Shown here piece after piece: positions 1 through 12,954 of a stretch of 64,000 nt of DNA. Location of the stretch: positions 9,052,001-9,116,000 of the forward strand of contig NC_083386.1 of the NCBI RefSeq assembly GCF_031755915.1, given 5' to 3'. The DNA is from Ziziphus jujuba (taxonomy: Eukaryota > Streptophyta > Magnoliopsida > Rosales > Rhamnaceae). Numbering within the stretch: the stretch's first letter is position 1; every line of letters begins with the position of its first letter. Both the position numbers and the translations under genes were made by a program. The notes under the pieces were generated by a model. The model did not search any database. It saw only the letters and a program-made list of their open reading frames with translations, and was not told where the DNA came from.

Positions 1-3000
1 CATATCAACTTCCACCACTTGGATGCTTAAAACAGGCCTTGTATCTTTGGGTATGGACAAACCATTTTGAGAATGAATTACTCCCTAGATAAAGGCAGCA
101 AAGTTGTTCTTAAACCTCTTAGCTTGAGCCCTAATGATCAGTCCGGTCTTCATCCGTATCAGGTCAGCAATCTAGTGGGTTATCGGTTGTGCGGGCACAT
201 ACGGATTCACATCACGCTCTGAAAACCCTCCCAGGATCTCTCGGGTGGCTCCGCCTAGTGAAGTCCCACTGGATAATCCCTAGAGAATATCCAATGGAAT
301 GTTACCTTAAAACGTGGACAACTGAACACCAGCATTAACAATAATATCTCAAAATATAAATATAAAAATAAATCCACAACAGCATAAAGTCCACAACCGG
401 GCTATTGTACCACAGGCCATAACTACACCCATAAGTAATATTGTCTCTACTGAGTCCAATATTTAAATCAGAGTATTCTAAGAGTGTTAACAAAGTTTAG
501 AAGTACAAATAATAAATAAACAATGTCCGGAAAGATAAAGGTAAGCTAAAGAAAAGATAATACTACTACTGTTGTGGAAGGAACAAAGTGACAGGCTGTG
601 AGCAAGGTAGACTGCTACTAGCTACCTGAGCCAAGGGGAACAAATTTAAAACAAATAAAATGTGAGATAAAGAAATTTTAGTGAGTGACATTGTATAATA
701 GAAAAATAATAATTTACTTCCGCAAAAATCTTTCTCTCAAGACCTCTCGTTCCACTTGTTTGAAAAATTCCCTGTTTAAAATTGTTTTACAAAATCCAAA
801 CTTGTACCCTAAATTAATATCATAAAACCGATGCTCAAAAGTATCAAGTGCACGATCATTGTAATATTATAAAATGTCTTAATCAAGATATAAATATTGA
901 GCATAATACATAATTAATGCAGTTCCACAAAATATTTATGAAAATATAGTAATAATCACAATATTTGAAAATTAACAATGTATCATTTGATGTACCAAAT
1001 TGTAAACCGTGGGATACCTTCACCTCATGAACCTCAATATCCGAAAGGTATCATGGAAATAGTAAACCGTCGGGACGTACCCAACTTCACGGTCCGTGCC
1101 AGTAATATCTTGTGGGCCGAGCCTAACCTCACGGTACCATGGTGATAATAACTAGTGGGATAACCCAACCTCATGGTACCGTAGCAATAATAATAAACTG
1201 TCAGATAAATCCGACTTCACGGTCCGTGGCAATAATATCTTGTGAGCTGAGCCCAACCTCACGATACCGTGGCAAAAACCCAGCGCACTGTAATATAATA
1301 TAATATAATACTGATCCAAGATATTGGCATTACATGGTACATTAATTTAAAAATAACCGATACAGTATCTTTAAAACAATCTTGTCAGATTATTTATATT
1401 TTTTCCAATCGATACTGTATCCTAAATCATAATTTAATATTTAAATTCCTCCGCTTATTCAAATATTTCAAAATTTTCAAATCATCATTTCATACGAAAA
1501 CCAGAAATACCACAGTAGAATATATTCACCATAAACCGATTTTAAGCACCTAAAAATTTATAAAATATTTGAATATGTTTAAAATCATATAATTTTCAAT
1601 ATGCTTTCTCAAATCAATTATTTTCCAAAGTGATTTAAAAACTCAATTCAAATAGCAAAATATTTAAATACCACAAATTCATTCATGAACTCATTAGAAT
1701 TGCCAACATTTAAAATATTGACAAAAGTCATATAAAATTATAACATATATATGTAAAAGCATATCCTCATACATCCATAAAATGAACATTCAAATCAAAT
1801 GATAGGTATTATTAAAATACTCAAACCACATATATATTATACTATATACCCAAAACATTTTTAAAATTATAACCATTCACAGTACTGCAGATGCTCACTC
1901 CTGCTCCTCTGCAGGATCACCTCCAGGCTCAAGTCGAGTGCCTATAATATAATAAAATATTCCTCAGGCTCCAAATAACTAAACCAAAGATAATTGTATG
2001 ACTCAAATATCTTAAAATAATTTATGGTACTATAAAATTATATAAATTGGACACCGAATAGTCCAATTATATCGCGTACCCTTAGGATCTGGTACCCAAA
2101 ATTGGGGATTTTCATCCCGAAGCCTAATCTTTCAAAATTGAACCACTTAATGGGTCCTAATAATATCCAATTTCACTAATCCAACTCTAATTTTATTTAA
2201 TTTGACCAATTTTGTCCAAACACAATCCCAACTTATTTGAAAATTAACTAATTGACTCAAAAATGGAAAAATTATCAAACGACCTCCAAAATTCACAAAC
2301 TTTATATTAACGGAAAGCCCAAGAGACAAAGAACCCACCACGATGGCCAAAAGACTCGGTTGAAGCTTCGGTTGAATTTCAAGTCGTTGTATCTCCCAAA
2401 CGATAAGGAATCTGGGAAAAATAACCACGGGAATGAGTTCAGAGGGGTCAAAAATAGTGGAAAAGATGTATGGGTTGGCCTGAAACGGCCAAAAGTAGAG
2501 AAAATCTAGCAACCCACCTCGTCGACCGCCGCGCACTTCGCCTGCCCGATCTTGGTGTGTCCGGCCATCGCTCACCGTGAAATTTCACGGCTAAGCTCAC
2601 CTTCAAGTGACCTTTCTACTTGGATGGCCCAAGTAGGTGGTGGTTGGCCGGATATGGGCAAAACAACGGTGATCCGGTTCGACAGTAAACGGGTCGAAAC
2701 GATCCAATTCGAACCCACAGGTCTGGTGGGAGAATATCTCTGGTTTTGGAGATAAAATGGGTATTTTGGGCTTTGCTTCCTATTTGGCATGCTTATTGAG
2801 GCTTATATAGAGCCTAAGGTCACTAACAGACAAAAACTGGAGACTGGTTTGGACATTGATATAAAATTTATGCTTAAAACTTATCAGGAACTATAACTTT
2901 TTATCCATAATTCGAAATTTGCCGTACCACCAGTCTACGAGCTCGTATCGATGAGATCTACATAATGGTACCTCATTCAAACCAAAAATATTGACTATCA

Positions 3001-3090
3001 AAAAAGTTAACTTGAACCTATATATTGTTCACTTGGTAAAACTTGGTCAAACTTGTTTAATCATGTGTATTTTTGGTACGGGGTGTTACA
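1..3090. mobile_element. Gypsy-type LTR, 3' part (left end outside window)
   Basis: The right edge ends in GGGGTGTTACA at 3090, directly before sequence of ankyrin gene copy A. The last 220 bp resemble the last 220 bp of the LTR ending at 25449: both have a 'gtctacgarctcgt' block, a 'ggtacctca' block, a run of 'aaagtcaac'-like words and a terminal 'gggrtgttaca'. The segment at about 190-300 (aaaccctccc, tctcgggtggctccgcc) resembles the start region of LTRs of this kind. Several open frames at 2147-2790 have no recognisable domain. No gag-pol protein is seen, so this is either a solo LTR or the LTR of an element that extends left of the window. The 5' end and target duplication cannot be tested. 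Confidence 0.6.
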
Positions 3091-3099
3091 TAAGAATAC

Positions 3100-4909
3100 C
3101 TGACTTGATGGCCAAAGAGGAATCTATACATATGCCTACACAAAAGATATCATAAAGACTCTTAGTCATAATATATATATATATATACAGCTACTTAAAT
3201 GTTATAATTAAGATTAAAAAAATACAAATTAAGTCAAAAATAAATTCAATCGAGAAGGTAATTAGAAGTATATACTAACAGCGATATGTGCATTTTTGCC
3301 AAAATCTGAGCCGACGTCCACTTTCAAAAGCAGAAGGTTGATTTGCCAGTGCATACACCGGAGGAAAGCCATCCTTGTTACGTGTAACGACCAGTTCTTT
3401 GCATTTCGACAGGAGATCCAATGCAACATCTAATATGACATACATTATAATATATTCAATCAAATGAAGTTCTGCAGGTCTGTTTTTTTTTTTTTTTTTT
3501 AATTTGTTTTTTAATTTTTGGATAACAATTATGAATTCGAATCCTTACATTCCTGATATTAAAAATTAATTAAAAAAATACAAAAATCTCTTAAAACTTA
3601 ACAAATTATGTTAGTTATTAATTTATTTCCTCAGATAATGAATTAAAACAGCTTCTTTAATGATTTGGATGATTTTCAAAAAAAAAAAAAAAAAAAATCT
3701 TTATCAAATAACCATATAACAAAATACCAAACTCCTTATTAAATTCTAAGCAGAAAAAATTTATTTCATATATAAAAATAAAAAAGTTGATACCCAAACT
3801 GTGCTCATATATAGCATTGCAAATGATTGTAGCACTAGCTTGGGGATGTTGTTTAGATAATCTGGCGGGGTAATAGTATAAAGGTATCGACCCATTTTCT
3901 CATGACCATAGCGGAAGGCGAATGCAGCTGGAAGCATGCCGTAAGTAACTCGTTGTTCTTGTCGACCATGCATTTCGCTACGCTTGGTTTTGCATTACAA
4001 GTGATAGTTGCAGCCAAAGCTGTAAAACCATCTTCGTCAGTTAATTGTACTAAATCTTCTTTTCTCATCTTCTGCACCAACAACGTCACAATGCTTAGAT
4101 GCCCAGCCATGGCTGCAACATGAAGAGTTGTCCTCTCTGTACATGTAATTTTTGCCCCCACTCCATCGGGGTTTGTCTTATTCAAATCGCCTTTCCTTAC
4201 AGCTTTATATAATTCCTTGTATTGTTCCGTGTCTGTCATTGCGAGAGAGTACTGTTTCTAATTAAAGAGAAATAAATTAATCACGAAATAACCCAAAGTA
4301 AAGTTTATTTTTTTAAAAATGCAAAAAATAATAATTTTACTTTTTTCTTTTCATTATTATTATTATTTACATTTTTGCTCCTTTTTCATTTTTTTTATAT
4401 TTAAACATATATATTATTTATCTTTATATATATATATATATATATAAGTTTTGTCTGTTAAATTATATTTCAGTATACGAAATAACTTAAAAATAAATGA
4501 GTAAATTAAGAGGTAAAAAAATAATAATAATAATTTTGCTTTTTTGTTTTCATTAATTTTATTTATATTTCACTGAGAGACAGAGAGAGCAGCGTATATA
4601 TTGACATTCAGGTTCAGGTTCAGGTTCAGCCAATTTATCCCAAGCTTCTTTGGCGTTGGTGATGCCTTCGATAAGCAAGAAAGCAACAGGACCGCAGGAA
4701 ATGTGCATTGCATGGAGAGCTGTGGCATTCTTTTTCTGCCAAACCTTGTCGTCCACGGCTTCATTCGACGTCGATTCTATAATATCCCAAACATCTTGTG
4801 CCTCCAAGTAGGTTCGAAGCCGAAAGCTCCACTCCTTATAGTTCTTTTTCTTAATAAGAACTTCAGGAACAATTTCAGTACTTAGGACAGCACCGTTTTT
4901 GGTACTCAT
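3100..4909 (-). pseudogene. Gene copy A: UBN2-ankyrin-PGG family, truncated and frameshifted
   Basis: Minus-strand copy of the family typified by gene B. Supported exons are E1 4606-4909 (UBN2/DUF4219 domain, start MSTKNGAV), E2 3794-4257 (ankyrin; TTLHVAAMAGHLSIV, DEDGFTALAA), E3 3280-3471 and E4 3100-3135. Compared with gene B, E2 has one extra base near its start (phase no longer fits E1), an in-frame loss near 4185, and a 13-bp loss near 3955 after NNELL that throws LPAAFAFRY...MGRYLYTITPPDYL into another frame. After E4 only 9 bp of intron 4 remain before a Gypsy-type LTR ends at 3090. E5-E7, including the PGG membrane domain, are absent from the window and could lie beyond its left edge. 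As it stands it cannot make the full-length product. Confidence 0.75.
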
Positions 4910-5078
4910 TGATCTCTGATGATCAGGCAATATAATATAAAGGTAATTATAAAATGTTTTAGTGAGACAAAATAATTAATTAAGTTTTCACAGGAAAAAT
5001 ATTAACCCAAAATAATCTAAACAAAAAAATAAAATAAACATACATATAGTGAAAGAGAAAAAAATAATATAGAAGTTC

Positions 5079-5294
5079 TTACATACAAGGTTGTTGTGGA
5101 AATGGAATGATATAAATTGTACCCACTGGATTTAGTGTGTTTTTTATTGACTCTATAACATCCCAAAGATCTTGAGCCATCAAGTAGGTTCGAAGCCGAA
5201 TGCTCCATTCCTTATAGTTTTCTAAGTTGTTCATAAGAACTTGAGGAACAATTCCACTACTTGGGATTGGGATGACACCCATGTTGGTACTCAT
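5079..5294 (-). pseudogene. Copy A': truncated UBN2 exon 1 fused to an upstream block
   Basis: Starts with MSTNMGVIPIPSSGIVPQVL and continues through the DUF4219-like YKEWSIRLRTYLMAQDLWDV, close to gene B exon 1. After VIESI the similarity stops. The sequence at 5079-5155 instead matches the block that lies upstream of exon 1 in the other copies (caaggttgt, ggaatgatat, ccactggattta). The rest of the UBN2 domain (KKNATALHAI-type helix) and all later exons are missing. The arrangement fits an unequal exchange or deletion that joined one copy's exon 1 to the next copy's upstream region. Confidence 0.65.
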
Positions 5295-5424
5295 AGATCT
5301 GATGGATCAACATATAAAGGTGATTATAAACGTTTAGTGAAGACAAATAATTAAGTGTGCACAGAAAATAATAATAATAATAATAACAACTGACCAAAAA
5401 AATGGAAACGAAAAAGCAGTGAAT

Positions 5425-5640
5425 AAAGAAAAATTGATATGGAAGTTCTTGTGTGCAAGGTGGTGGCTGCCGGAAAAAGTACCCATTGGATTTAAAATTA
5501 TGAAAATTGTGTTGATGTGTATTATATATAGAGGGAGGGACCAAAACTTTCACTTTATACATCTAGTTAAGACCTTTTTTTTTCTTTTTTTTTGGGTTAA
5601 TATATATATATATATATTATTTTCGGATTAGATTGGATAA
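5425..5640 (-). promoter_or_regulatory. Conserved upstream block of the UBN2-ankyrin-PGG genes
   Basis: A 200-bp block is repeated upstream of exon 1 in several copies: 5425-5640 (A'), 12200-12440 (B), 13480-13690 (C'), 58965-59170 (D) and 63910-64000 (E, cut by the window edge). Read on the plus strand each has 'atatggaagttctt', then 'aaggtg/aaggttg', 'ccactggattta' or a variant, and a T-rich tract followed by 'ggattggataa'. Its fixed position just 5' of the ATG suggests 5' UTR plus core promoter. The function is inferred from position only. Confidence 0.45.
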
Positions 5641-7981
5641 TTAATGACCCTGTTTTTGTTTTAGTTATTTTTTTATGAGGAGTTTTTCAGAAAGCTACAA
5701 TATCCCTGTTTGGGATAGCTTTTTGTTTTACTTTTACAAAGCTTCCTTAAAGCCTATGTCATACTGGTTTTAGTTAGAAGCTTTTTTTCAGGTGATTTTT
5801 TTTTTTTTTTTTTTTGAATGGCTTTAGTCATGGAGCCTTACAATTAAAAACATTTCAGAAAATATGTCAAACATGTTTAAAACTCCAAACAGGGCCTAAG
5901 ACTTGAAGAAGGCTTTGTCGTTTTTATTAATTTTTCTGTTATGCTTTTTTGGGGACGACTCAGGGAAGACTTGAATGGCCACTGGCCAAATTCCTTGTGT
6001 CCCACGGACAAATGTAAGACGACTAGAAAACGAAACGAATTAATTAAATTACAGAACTTAAGTATGAAGTGGGGCCACCAAATAAGCTTTCAGCATGCAT
6101 GAATATTAGGCAGTGTACTTTTTTTTTATTTTTTTAATGAAATGGGGGCGTGGCGGCAGAATTGCACTTGTTTCTGCGTGGGTTTTGTCTGTAAAAAGCA
6201 AAATATGATGACCAAAAATAATAATAATGGTAAAAGAAAAAGAAAAAAAAAGATAAAAACGAGGATTTTTTTTTTTTTTTTTGAAAAAAACATAGAAAGA
6301 AAATTTGGAGTGTGGGATGTGGAACCCTTTTAGATGCCACGAATAAATTTTATGCAAGGACTGGAACATATCATTGGACATTTTTCAATGATGACAATTC
6401 AAATATAGTACTAGAAATGTTTGGCAATGAAAATGAAATCTAGTTTATAGAGAGAGTTCTATGAATTATTATTTATATAGTATAGAAATTGATATTGTTT
6501 AAAATTTAAATGATAGAAATGTATAGTTAATTTTAAAATTATTTTTCAATTTTAATATATAAAATATTATTTTATGATTATTAATTAATTATATATATAT
6601 TAGTAAGTTTTTTTTTTGAAAAAATTAAATTTTTAATAAAATTTTACTTTTAAAAAATTTTAACAATATTTTGACAAATCTTTCACAAATAGAAGATCAT
6701 TTAAACAATTTTTTTATTATATCAATTTAATAAGATATTTAGACAAATCTATTGAAAATTTTTAAATATTTATCTATTTTTCTGGTTTGATAAAACAAAT
6801 TTAACGATATAGACAGCCGTGCTCTAAGATCCCTTTGATGCGTCTTAATAATGTCCATTATTGAGTCTCAATTGTCAGTGTAACTTTCATTTACTAAATT
6901 ATTTTTTGACATGTCTCACAAAATAAATAAATCATATCTCCATTATTGAAGTGTTTTTTTTTTTTTTTCCTTCTACTAAAATGCTGAATTGTTTTTGTTT
7001 TCTTTTAATTATTAAAACTCCGGCTTCTTGATGATCTAAAATCAAATTGATTTTTAAAACATTTTTCAATTTTATTATTTTATGAAGCAGACATTTTTGT
7101 TTTTTAATTTCTTTTTACATAAAAAATTATTCTTCCAAAGTTTAGGGCCCAGCCATTGAGAAGCGGAAAAGGCCTATAAGTTGGCCCAAATGATAAAGAG
7201 AGACTAGAACTATTACGGGTCCATCTTGGGGGCATTCACATTCTTTCAAATTAGTGATTTATGAGGAATAATTGCCTTCACACATGTTTGAGAATTACCA
7301 AGTAGAATTCTACTAGTATTACCAAAAAATGGAATCCTTCTATATGTCCATTCATTGTGCATCTAAACGATAGAATCTCATTTCATATTAAAAAAATTAT
7401 TTTTTCATTCAATTTATTTTACTTCATTATTAATGTTTTTACAAGATATATTATTATATCAATTATATGGAGATGGAATGAGATATAAAAAAGGGAAAAA
7501 TAATCCGGATCCAAATCTTAATTTGTTTTTTACATTTAGAGACTTTCATCATTACAATTGATATTATTTTTGGATTTGTTTTACCAAATAAATTACTTAG
7601 AATAGTAACGTAAGCTAAAATTTAGCAAGAGTCCAACCAATTACTCATAAGATCATACAAGTCGGACTTAAAAGTCCTAAATACTAAACTCCTATACATC
7701 CATTAGACATGCAGTTATGTTATGTGAACTTTTGAAGCATAAACATGAAATTGAAAAGAATAAATAATCCTTGGATGTTTTATAATTAAAATTTTGAAAT
7801 TAGATCGGCTAAGTAGAAAATCTTTTTTCTAATTTAACAAACATCAAAAATAAAATAAAAATACAAGCATCACACACACACACACACACAGAGTGGGAGC
7901 TCTATGAAATGATTACTTTTGTTCTTTGGACATGTTATTCATATACAAGGTTTTTTTTTTTTTTTTTTTGGCTTAAAAAAA

Positions 7982-8070
7982 AAAAACTAATATATAGTAC
8001 CACAATCTTAAGCCAAAAAAAAAAAAAAAAAAAAAAAAAAAACTAATATATAGTACCACAATCTTAATAT
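7982..8070. repeat. Short tandem duplication with long A tract
   Basis: A segment of about 29 bp (aaaaactaatatatagtacc, then acaatctta) occurs twice, at about 7984-8012 and 8039-8067, separated by a run of about 30 A. It lies just 3' of gene B. The A-tract suggests slippage or small-scale duplication. Confidence 0.6.
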
Positions 8071-8227
8071 AATAACACTCAATGTCATCTCCATTATTCG
8101 AAACAAAAATTACACATGCATGAAATATGCCTTAGGAATTAAACGCAACAAAAACATCCACATACCAATTTTTATTATTACAAAAAAATTGAAAAAGAAA
8201 ACAAAAAAATAAAAAAAGTATCTTACT

Positions 8228-11200
8228 TCAAATCCTAACTTTCTTATCGAACATTCCTCGTCCACAAGTAGAACTGAAAATATCAGCCAGAAGAGGAAAC
8301 TGCAGAAACACAAACAAGGTGACTGGAATGCTAGCAAGGCAAGTGACAGGAATGGAAATCCATGGATAGTTGTCTCCAAACACAATCAGAAGTGTAGCAG
8401 AAAAGGCAACCATCATGGAGACAATGGAGAAGAAAAGAGCGAAAAGACCAATCATCAACCTCCTTGGCAAAGATACAAGGAAATCTTCTTGTAAATATCT
8501 AGATGTAAGGATTCCCAAAAACATCAAAACTGAAGTAGTGGAGGAAAAGAGTGATAGGGAATCTGATATCATGAAAATCATAAATAATTTTTGTTTCAAA
8601 AAAATGGGAAACCCGGAATCCAAGTTTCCTCCAGGAACTGTCGAAGCTGCAGCAAACGTGATGGTAACAATGAGAGCACCTACTGCTGTGTATGATTTTG
8701 CTGTATCTTTCATCCATTTTTCTCCCTGAGGCACCAATTCCTTGTGCTCTTGATTAAATATTTCACCTGGTGTCATACCTTGATTGTTTCTGTGGTGTAG
8801 AGCCCAAGGGGGAACAATTGACATCACCTCCTATAAAAAACAAATATAAAATGTGGTGATGCTTTTTACCCTAGGAATGAAAGACAATAAAAGATAAGGT
8901 ATGAAAATTATTTCAGGGTATGAAACATAGCACGTTAATCAAGTAAAATTTACCTTATAATTAATAATTACCTCCTTTTTTGATAATAGTTAATAGTTAA
9001 TACTTATGTTGGTAGCTAATTAATAAGAAGAGAAAAACAACATAAAATTCCCTATTACTAAAATAAAAGTAAGTAAATATGCATGAAGTATGGGAGAGAG
9101 AATATGACCTGAAACCATTGTAATTCATTTTGCAGTTGTAAAGCTGCACCTGGAATACTATTCAATACGTCTGGCGGAGCCAAATATGCCGCCGAATGTA
9201 GCATGTTGTTTTTTTGAATATCTAAAGCAGATGTTGCTGATAATTTTGAATTCGAATTGTAAATAAGGCTAAATATTTTTGGTTGACGAAATTGAATTGC
9301 AAGCATGAATATGTTCCTGTATGATTGGTCCAGTGTCTCCACCAGATCTGGATTTGCTTTTAGCATACTTTTAACAAATTCTACATTCCCTCGTTCAACG
9401 GCTTGAAACAGAGCCTCATTTATACAATGTTCCTCCATCTGGTCTAGATTTAAATCCAAATCTTGTATCATGTTCGCCATGCAGCATATAAATTTTAAGT
9501 TTTGGATATGAACCTTTTTCATGTCATATACATCCTTGATTCCTGTGTTAATAGTGAAAAACAACTTTACTTATTAATTCTCGAACAATAATTTCTGAGT
9601 TTGAATAATCTATTCTTCACTTAATTTCAAAGGAATAGGAAAAGAAAGATAATTGCATTTTAACAAAAGCTATATATTGATTTAAAATTTGTTGAGCACA
9701 AGATTCCAATTTTTTTTAGATGATTTTGGCTATTCTGTTTAGAAGTAAAGTCCAAACATCTATATCCTTCATGAATTTACAATTTGTATAAGTAAAAAAT
9801 GGAACAGAGACTTTAATTATATATATATATATATATAGTTATCTCATAAAAAATAAAAAAATTTGGACAAAACTAATGCATATATATATGTACCTAAAAA
9901 AGGTAGAAAGTGCAAACTCCAAATTAAAAGTGTACTACTATGAAATGCAATTACATCCCTAGGTGTATATAAAGCAGCAAAGAGGAAATGGGCAAACAAA
10001 AAATAAACTGAATGTTACATACCTAAGATTTTAAGAAGATATAATATTTTGCATCTCAACTTTGACCAAACTTTGTGTGGTAAATCTTTCCCTGTTGAAT
10101 ATATATATATACATATTAGTAATTATAATCTTGTGATTTTTATCAGTTTTTATTGATTAAAAACAACTAATTAAAGCTGGGTAACTTTACGTATACCTGA
10201 TTTGATGGGAAAAGTGGAATCTATACGTATACCTACATAAAAGATGTCACAGCAGAGACGTACTCATCATATATATATATATATATAGCTTCTTGATTGT
10301 TATAATTAAGAATAAAAAATACAAAGTCGAAAGTAAATTCAATCGAGAAGGAAATTAGAAGTTATATACTAACAGCGATGGAGGCATTCTTGCCAAAATT
10401 TGAGCCGACGTCCACTTTTAAAAGCAGAAGGATGATTTGCAAGTGCATACACCAGACGAACGCCATCCTTGTCAGGTGTGACGGCCAGTTCTTTGCATTT
10501 CGACAGCAGATCCGATGCAACATCTAGTATGACATACATTATAATATATTCAATCAAATCAAGTTCTGCAGGTCTGGTTATTATTTTTATTTTATATTTT
10601 TATAGTAATTGTAAATTTGAATCCTCATATTTCCAATGCTAAAAATTGCTAAAAATTAATAAATAAAAAAATACAAAAATCTCTTAAAACATATTAATTT
10701 ATTTCCTCATTATTAAAACAGCTTATTTAATGGTTAGGATGATTTATCAAAAAAAAAAAAGAAAAAAAAAAGAAAAAAAAAAAAGCTTTATCAAATAACC
10801 ATAAAACAAAACAACAAATTCCTTATTAAATTCTAAGCAGAAAAAACTTATTTCATATATAAATATAAAAAAGTTGATACCGAAACTGTGCGCGTATATA
10901 GCATTGCAAATGATTGTAGCACTCTCTGGGCGATGTTGCAGTAGATAATCTGGCGGGGTAATAGTGTAAAGGTATCGACCCATTTTCTTATGACAATAGC
11001 GGAAGGCTAGTGCAGCCGGAAGCATGCCATAAGCCTTAGTTTTAAGTAATTCCTTGTTCTTGTGGACCATGCATTCCGCTATGCTTTGTTTTGCATTACA
11101 TGTGATAGCTGCAGCAAGAGCTGTGAAACCATCTTCGTCAGTTAATAGTACTAAATCTTCTTTTGGCATCTTCTGCACCAACATCTTCACAATGCTCAGA

Positions 11201-11664
11201 TGTCCAACCATGGCTGCAACATGAAGAGCTGTCCTCTTTGTACATGTAATGTTTGCGCTTACTGCGTCGGGGTTTTCAGTAATGAACTGGTTTATCTTGC
11301 TCAAATCGCCTTTCCTTACAGCTTTATATAATTCCTTGTATTGTTCCGTGCCGTCATTGCGAGAAAGTATTCTTTCTAATTAAAAATAAATAAATTCATT
11401 AAGAGATAGCCCAAAGTAAAGTTAATTTTTTTAAAATAAAAAAAAAAATTGCTTTTTCTTTTTATTATTATTAATATTATTATTATTTACATTTTTTCTC
11501 CTTTTTTGAATTTTTTTAATCTAAACATATATATATATATATATATAAGTTTTGTCTATTTAATTATATTTTAGTTTAAGAAATAACTTAAAAATAAATG
11601 AATAAATTACGAGGTAACTTAAAGTAAAAATAGTTTTTCTTTTTTTTCTTTTTTTATTTATTTA

Positions 11665-11697
<33 letters not shown>

Positions 11698-12084
11698 TTG
11701 GTCACTGAGAGAGAGAGAGAGAGAGAGAGTAGCAATCGATTGACCTGCAATTTCAAGTTTTGGTTGAGGTTCAAGTTCAGCCAATTTATCCCAACCACCT
11801 TTGGCTTCAGGGATGTATTGGATAGCCGAGAAAGCACGAGGACCGCAGGAAATGTAGATTGCATGGAGAGCTGTGGCATTCTTTCTCTTCCAAGCCATTT
11901 CCACCGCAACGTCCCTGACATCAACGAACGTCGGCGTTGGCTCCATAACATCCCAAACATCTTGAGTCATCAAATAAGTTCGAAGCCGAATGCTCCATTC
12001 CTTAAGGTTTTCTAAGTTGTTCTTAAGGACTTGAGGAACAATTCCACTACTTGGGATTGGGATGACACCCATGTTGGTACTCAT
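8228..12084 (-). CDS. Gene B: gag-like UBN2/DUF4219 + ankyrin + PGG-domain membrane protein
   Basis: Seven exons can be joined with GT-AG sites and matching phases: 11745-12084, 10881-11375, 10374-10565, 10197-10232, 10023-10091, 9109-9542, 8228-8830. The sum is 2169 nt, or 722 codons plus stop. E1 carries the DUF4219/UBN2 fold of Copia gag (LKEWSIRLRTYL, WKRKNATALHAIYISCGP). E2 has ankyrin repeats (RTALHVAAMVGHLSIVKMLV, DEDGFTALAAAI). E6 has further repeats (NEALFQAVERGNVEFVKSML, NMLHSAAYLAP). E7 is a PGG domain with four hydrophobic helices and the PGG motif in STVPGGNLDSG. ANK-PGG proteins (ACD6, ITN1 families) are plasma-membrane or endomembrane proteins in defence and salt/ABA signalling, so a similar role is inferred. 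The start is the first ATG, shared with A'. Splicing is predicted, not observed. Confidence 0.8.
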
Positions 12085-12954
12085 AGATCTGATCGGTCAA
12101 TAAAGGTAATTATAAACCTTTAGTGAAGACAAATTATTAAGCGTGCACAGAAAAAAATAATAATAACTCACCCAAAAAAATGGAAACAAACAAGCAATGA
12201 ATAAAGAAAAAATGATATGGAAGTTCTTGTGTGCAAGGTGGCGGCTGCCGTAAAAAGTACCCACTGGATTTAAAGTGTTCTTTTTATGATCGTTGTGTTG
12301 ATGGTTATTACATATAGAGGGAGAACCAAAACGTTCACTTTACATATCTAGTTAAGATCTTCTTTTTTTTTTTGGTTAATATATATGTGTATATATATAT
12401 ATATATATTATTTTCGGATAAGATTGGATAATTAGTGACCCGGTTTTTGTTTTATTTTGTTTCAGTAATTTTTTTATGAGGAGAGTTATTGTTTAAAGAA
12501 TAAATTAACTTTATTAGGCTAGGTCTTAATTAGTTAATTTATTAATCTAAAATTACTAAAACATAATATCTAATCAGATTTTATTTGGTTTTTTTCCCTG
12601 GAAAAATGTTACATTGGAGCCAGGAACACTGTGCTGACCGAAATCGGGATCTATGATTAGATACTAGAGGTCATGTTAATTAAATTGGTGTTTTTTATTA
12701 GAAATCTGAAAAAAATTACTAAACCATATATACATATGTAACACTGAAATAGGCAGCTTATATCTCAGCCAAAAAAAAAAAAAAAAAATGAAAAATGAAA
12801 AAATTAGGCAGCTTGTATCGAATAGATAAGTATATATATGTTTAAATGGAAACAAAAATTAATGAAGAATAATGCTGTACATGATTAATTTAAAAATTAA
12901 GTTAACAAGCTAATCCTATTAATTAAAAATAAACTTTAATCTGTTATTTATCCC
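12085..12954. other. Region 5' of gene B
   Basis: Contains the conserved upstream block (12200-12440), a TA-rich microsatellite near 12380-12412, poly-A at about 12771-12788, and otherwise AT-rich sequence without a supportable gene. Expression signals of gene B should lie here. No individual box can be assigned with confidence. Confidence 0.5.

Larger units (their letters stand above)
5295..8100. other. Intergenic region upstream of A/A', AT-rich
   Basis: No gene is supported. 5425-5640 is the family's upstream block (see separate entry). The remainder is AT-rich with poly-T/poly-A runs (for example 6257-6282), a short CA microsatellite at about 7872-7890, and no open frame with recognisable domains. 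Predicted frames at 6106-6381 are translated homopolymers. Confidence 0.6.

Noticed and set aside
2147..2790. Frames of 67-142 aa on both strands
   Set aside because: They lie inside an LTR, overlap on opposite strands and show no domain. LTRs of this family are non-coding.
8370..8729. 119-aa plus-strand frame, and the similar 43837-44403 frame
   Set aside because: Antisense shadows of the PGG exons of genes B and D.
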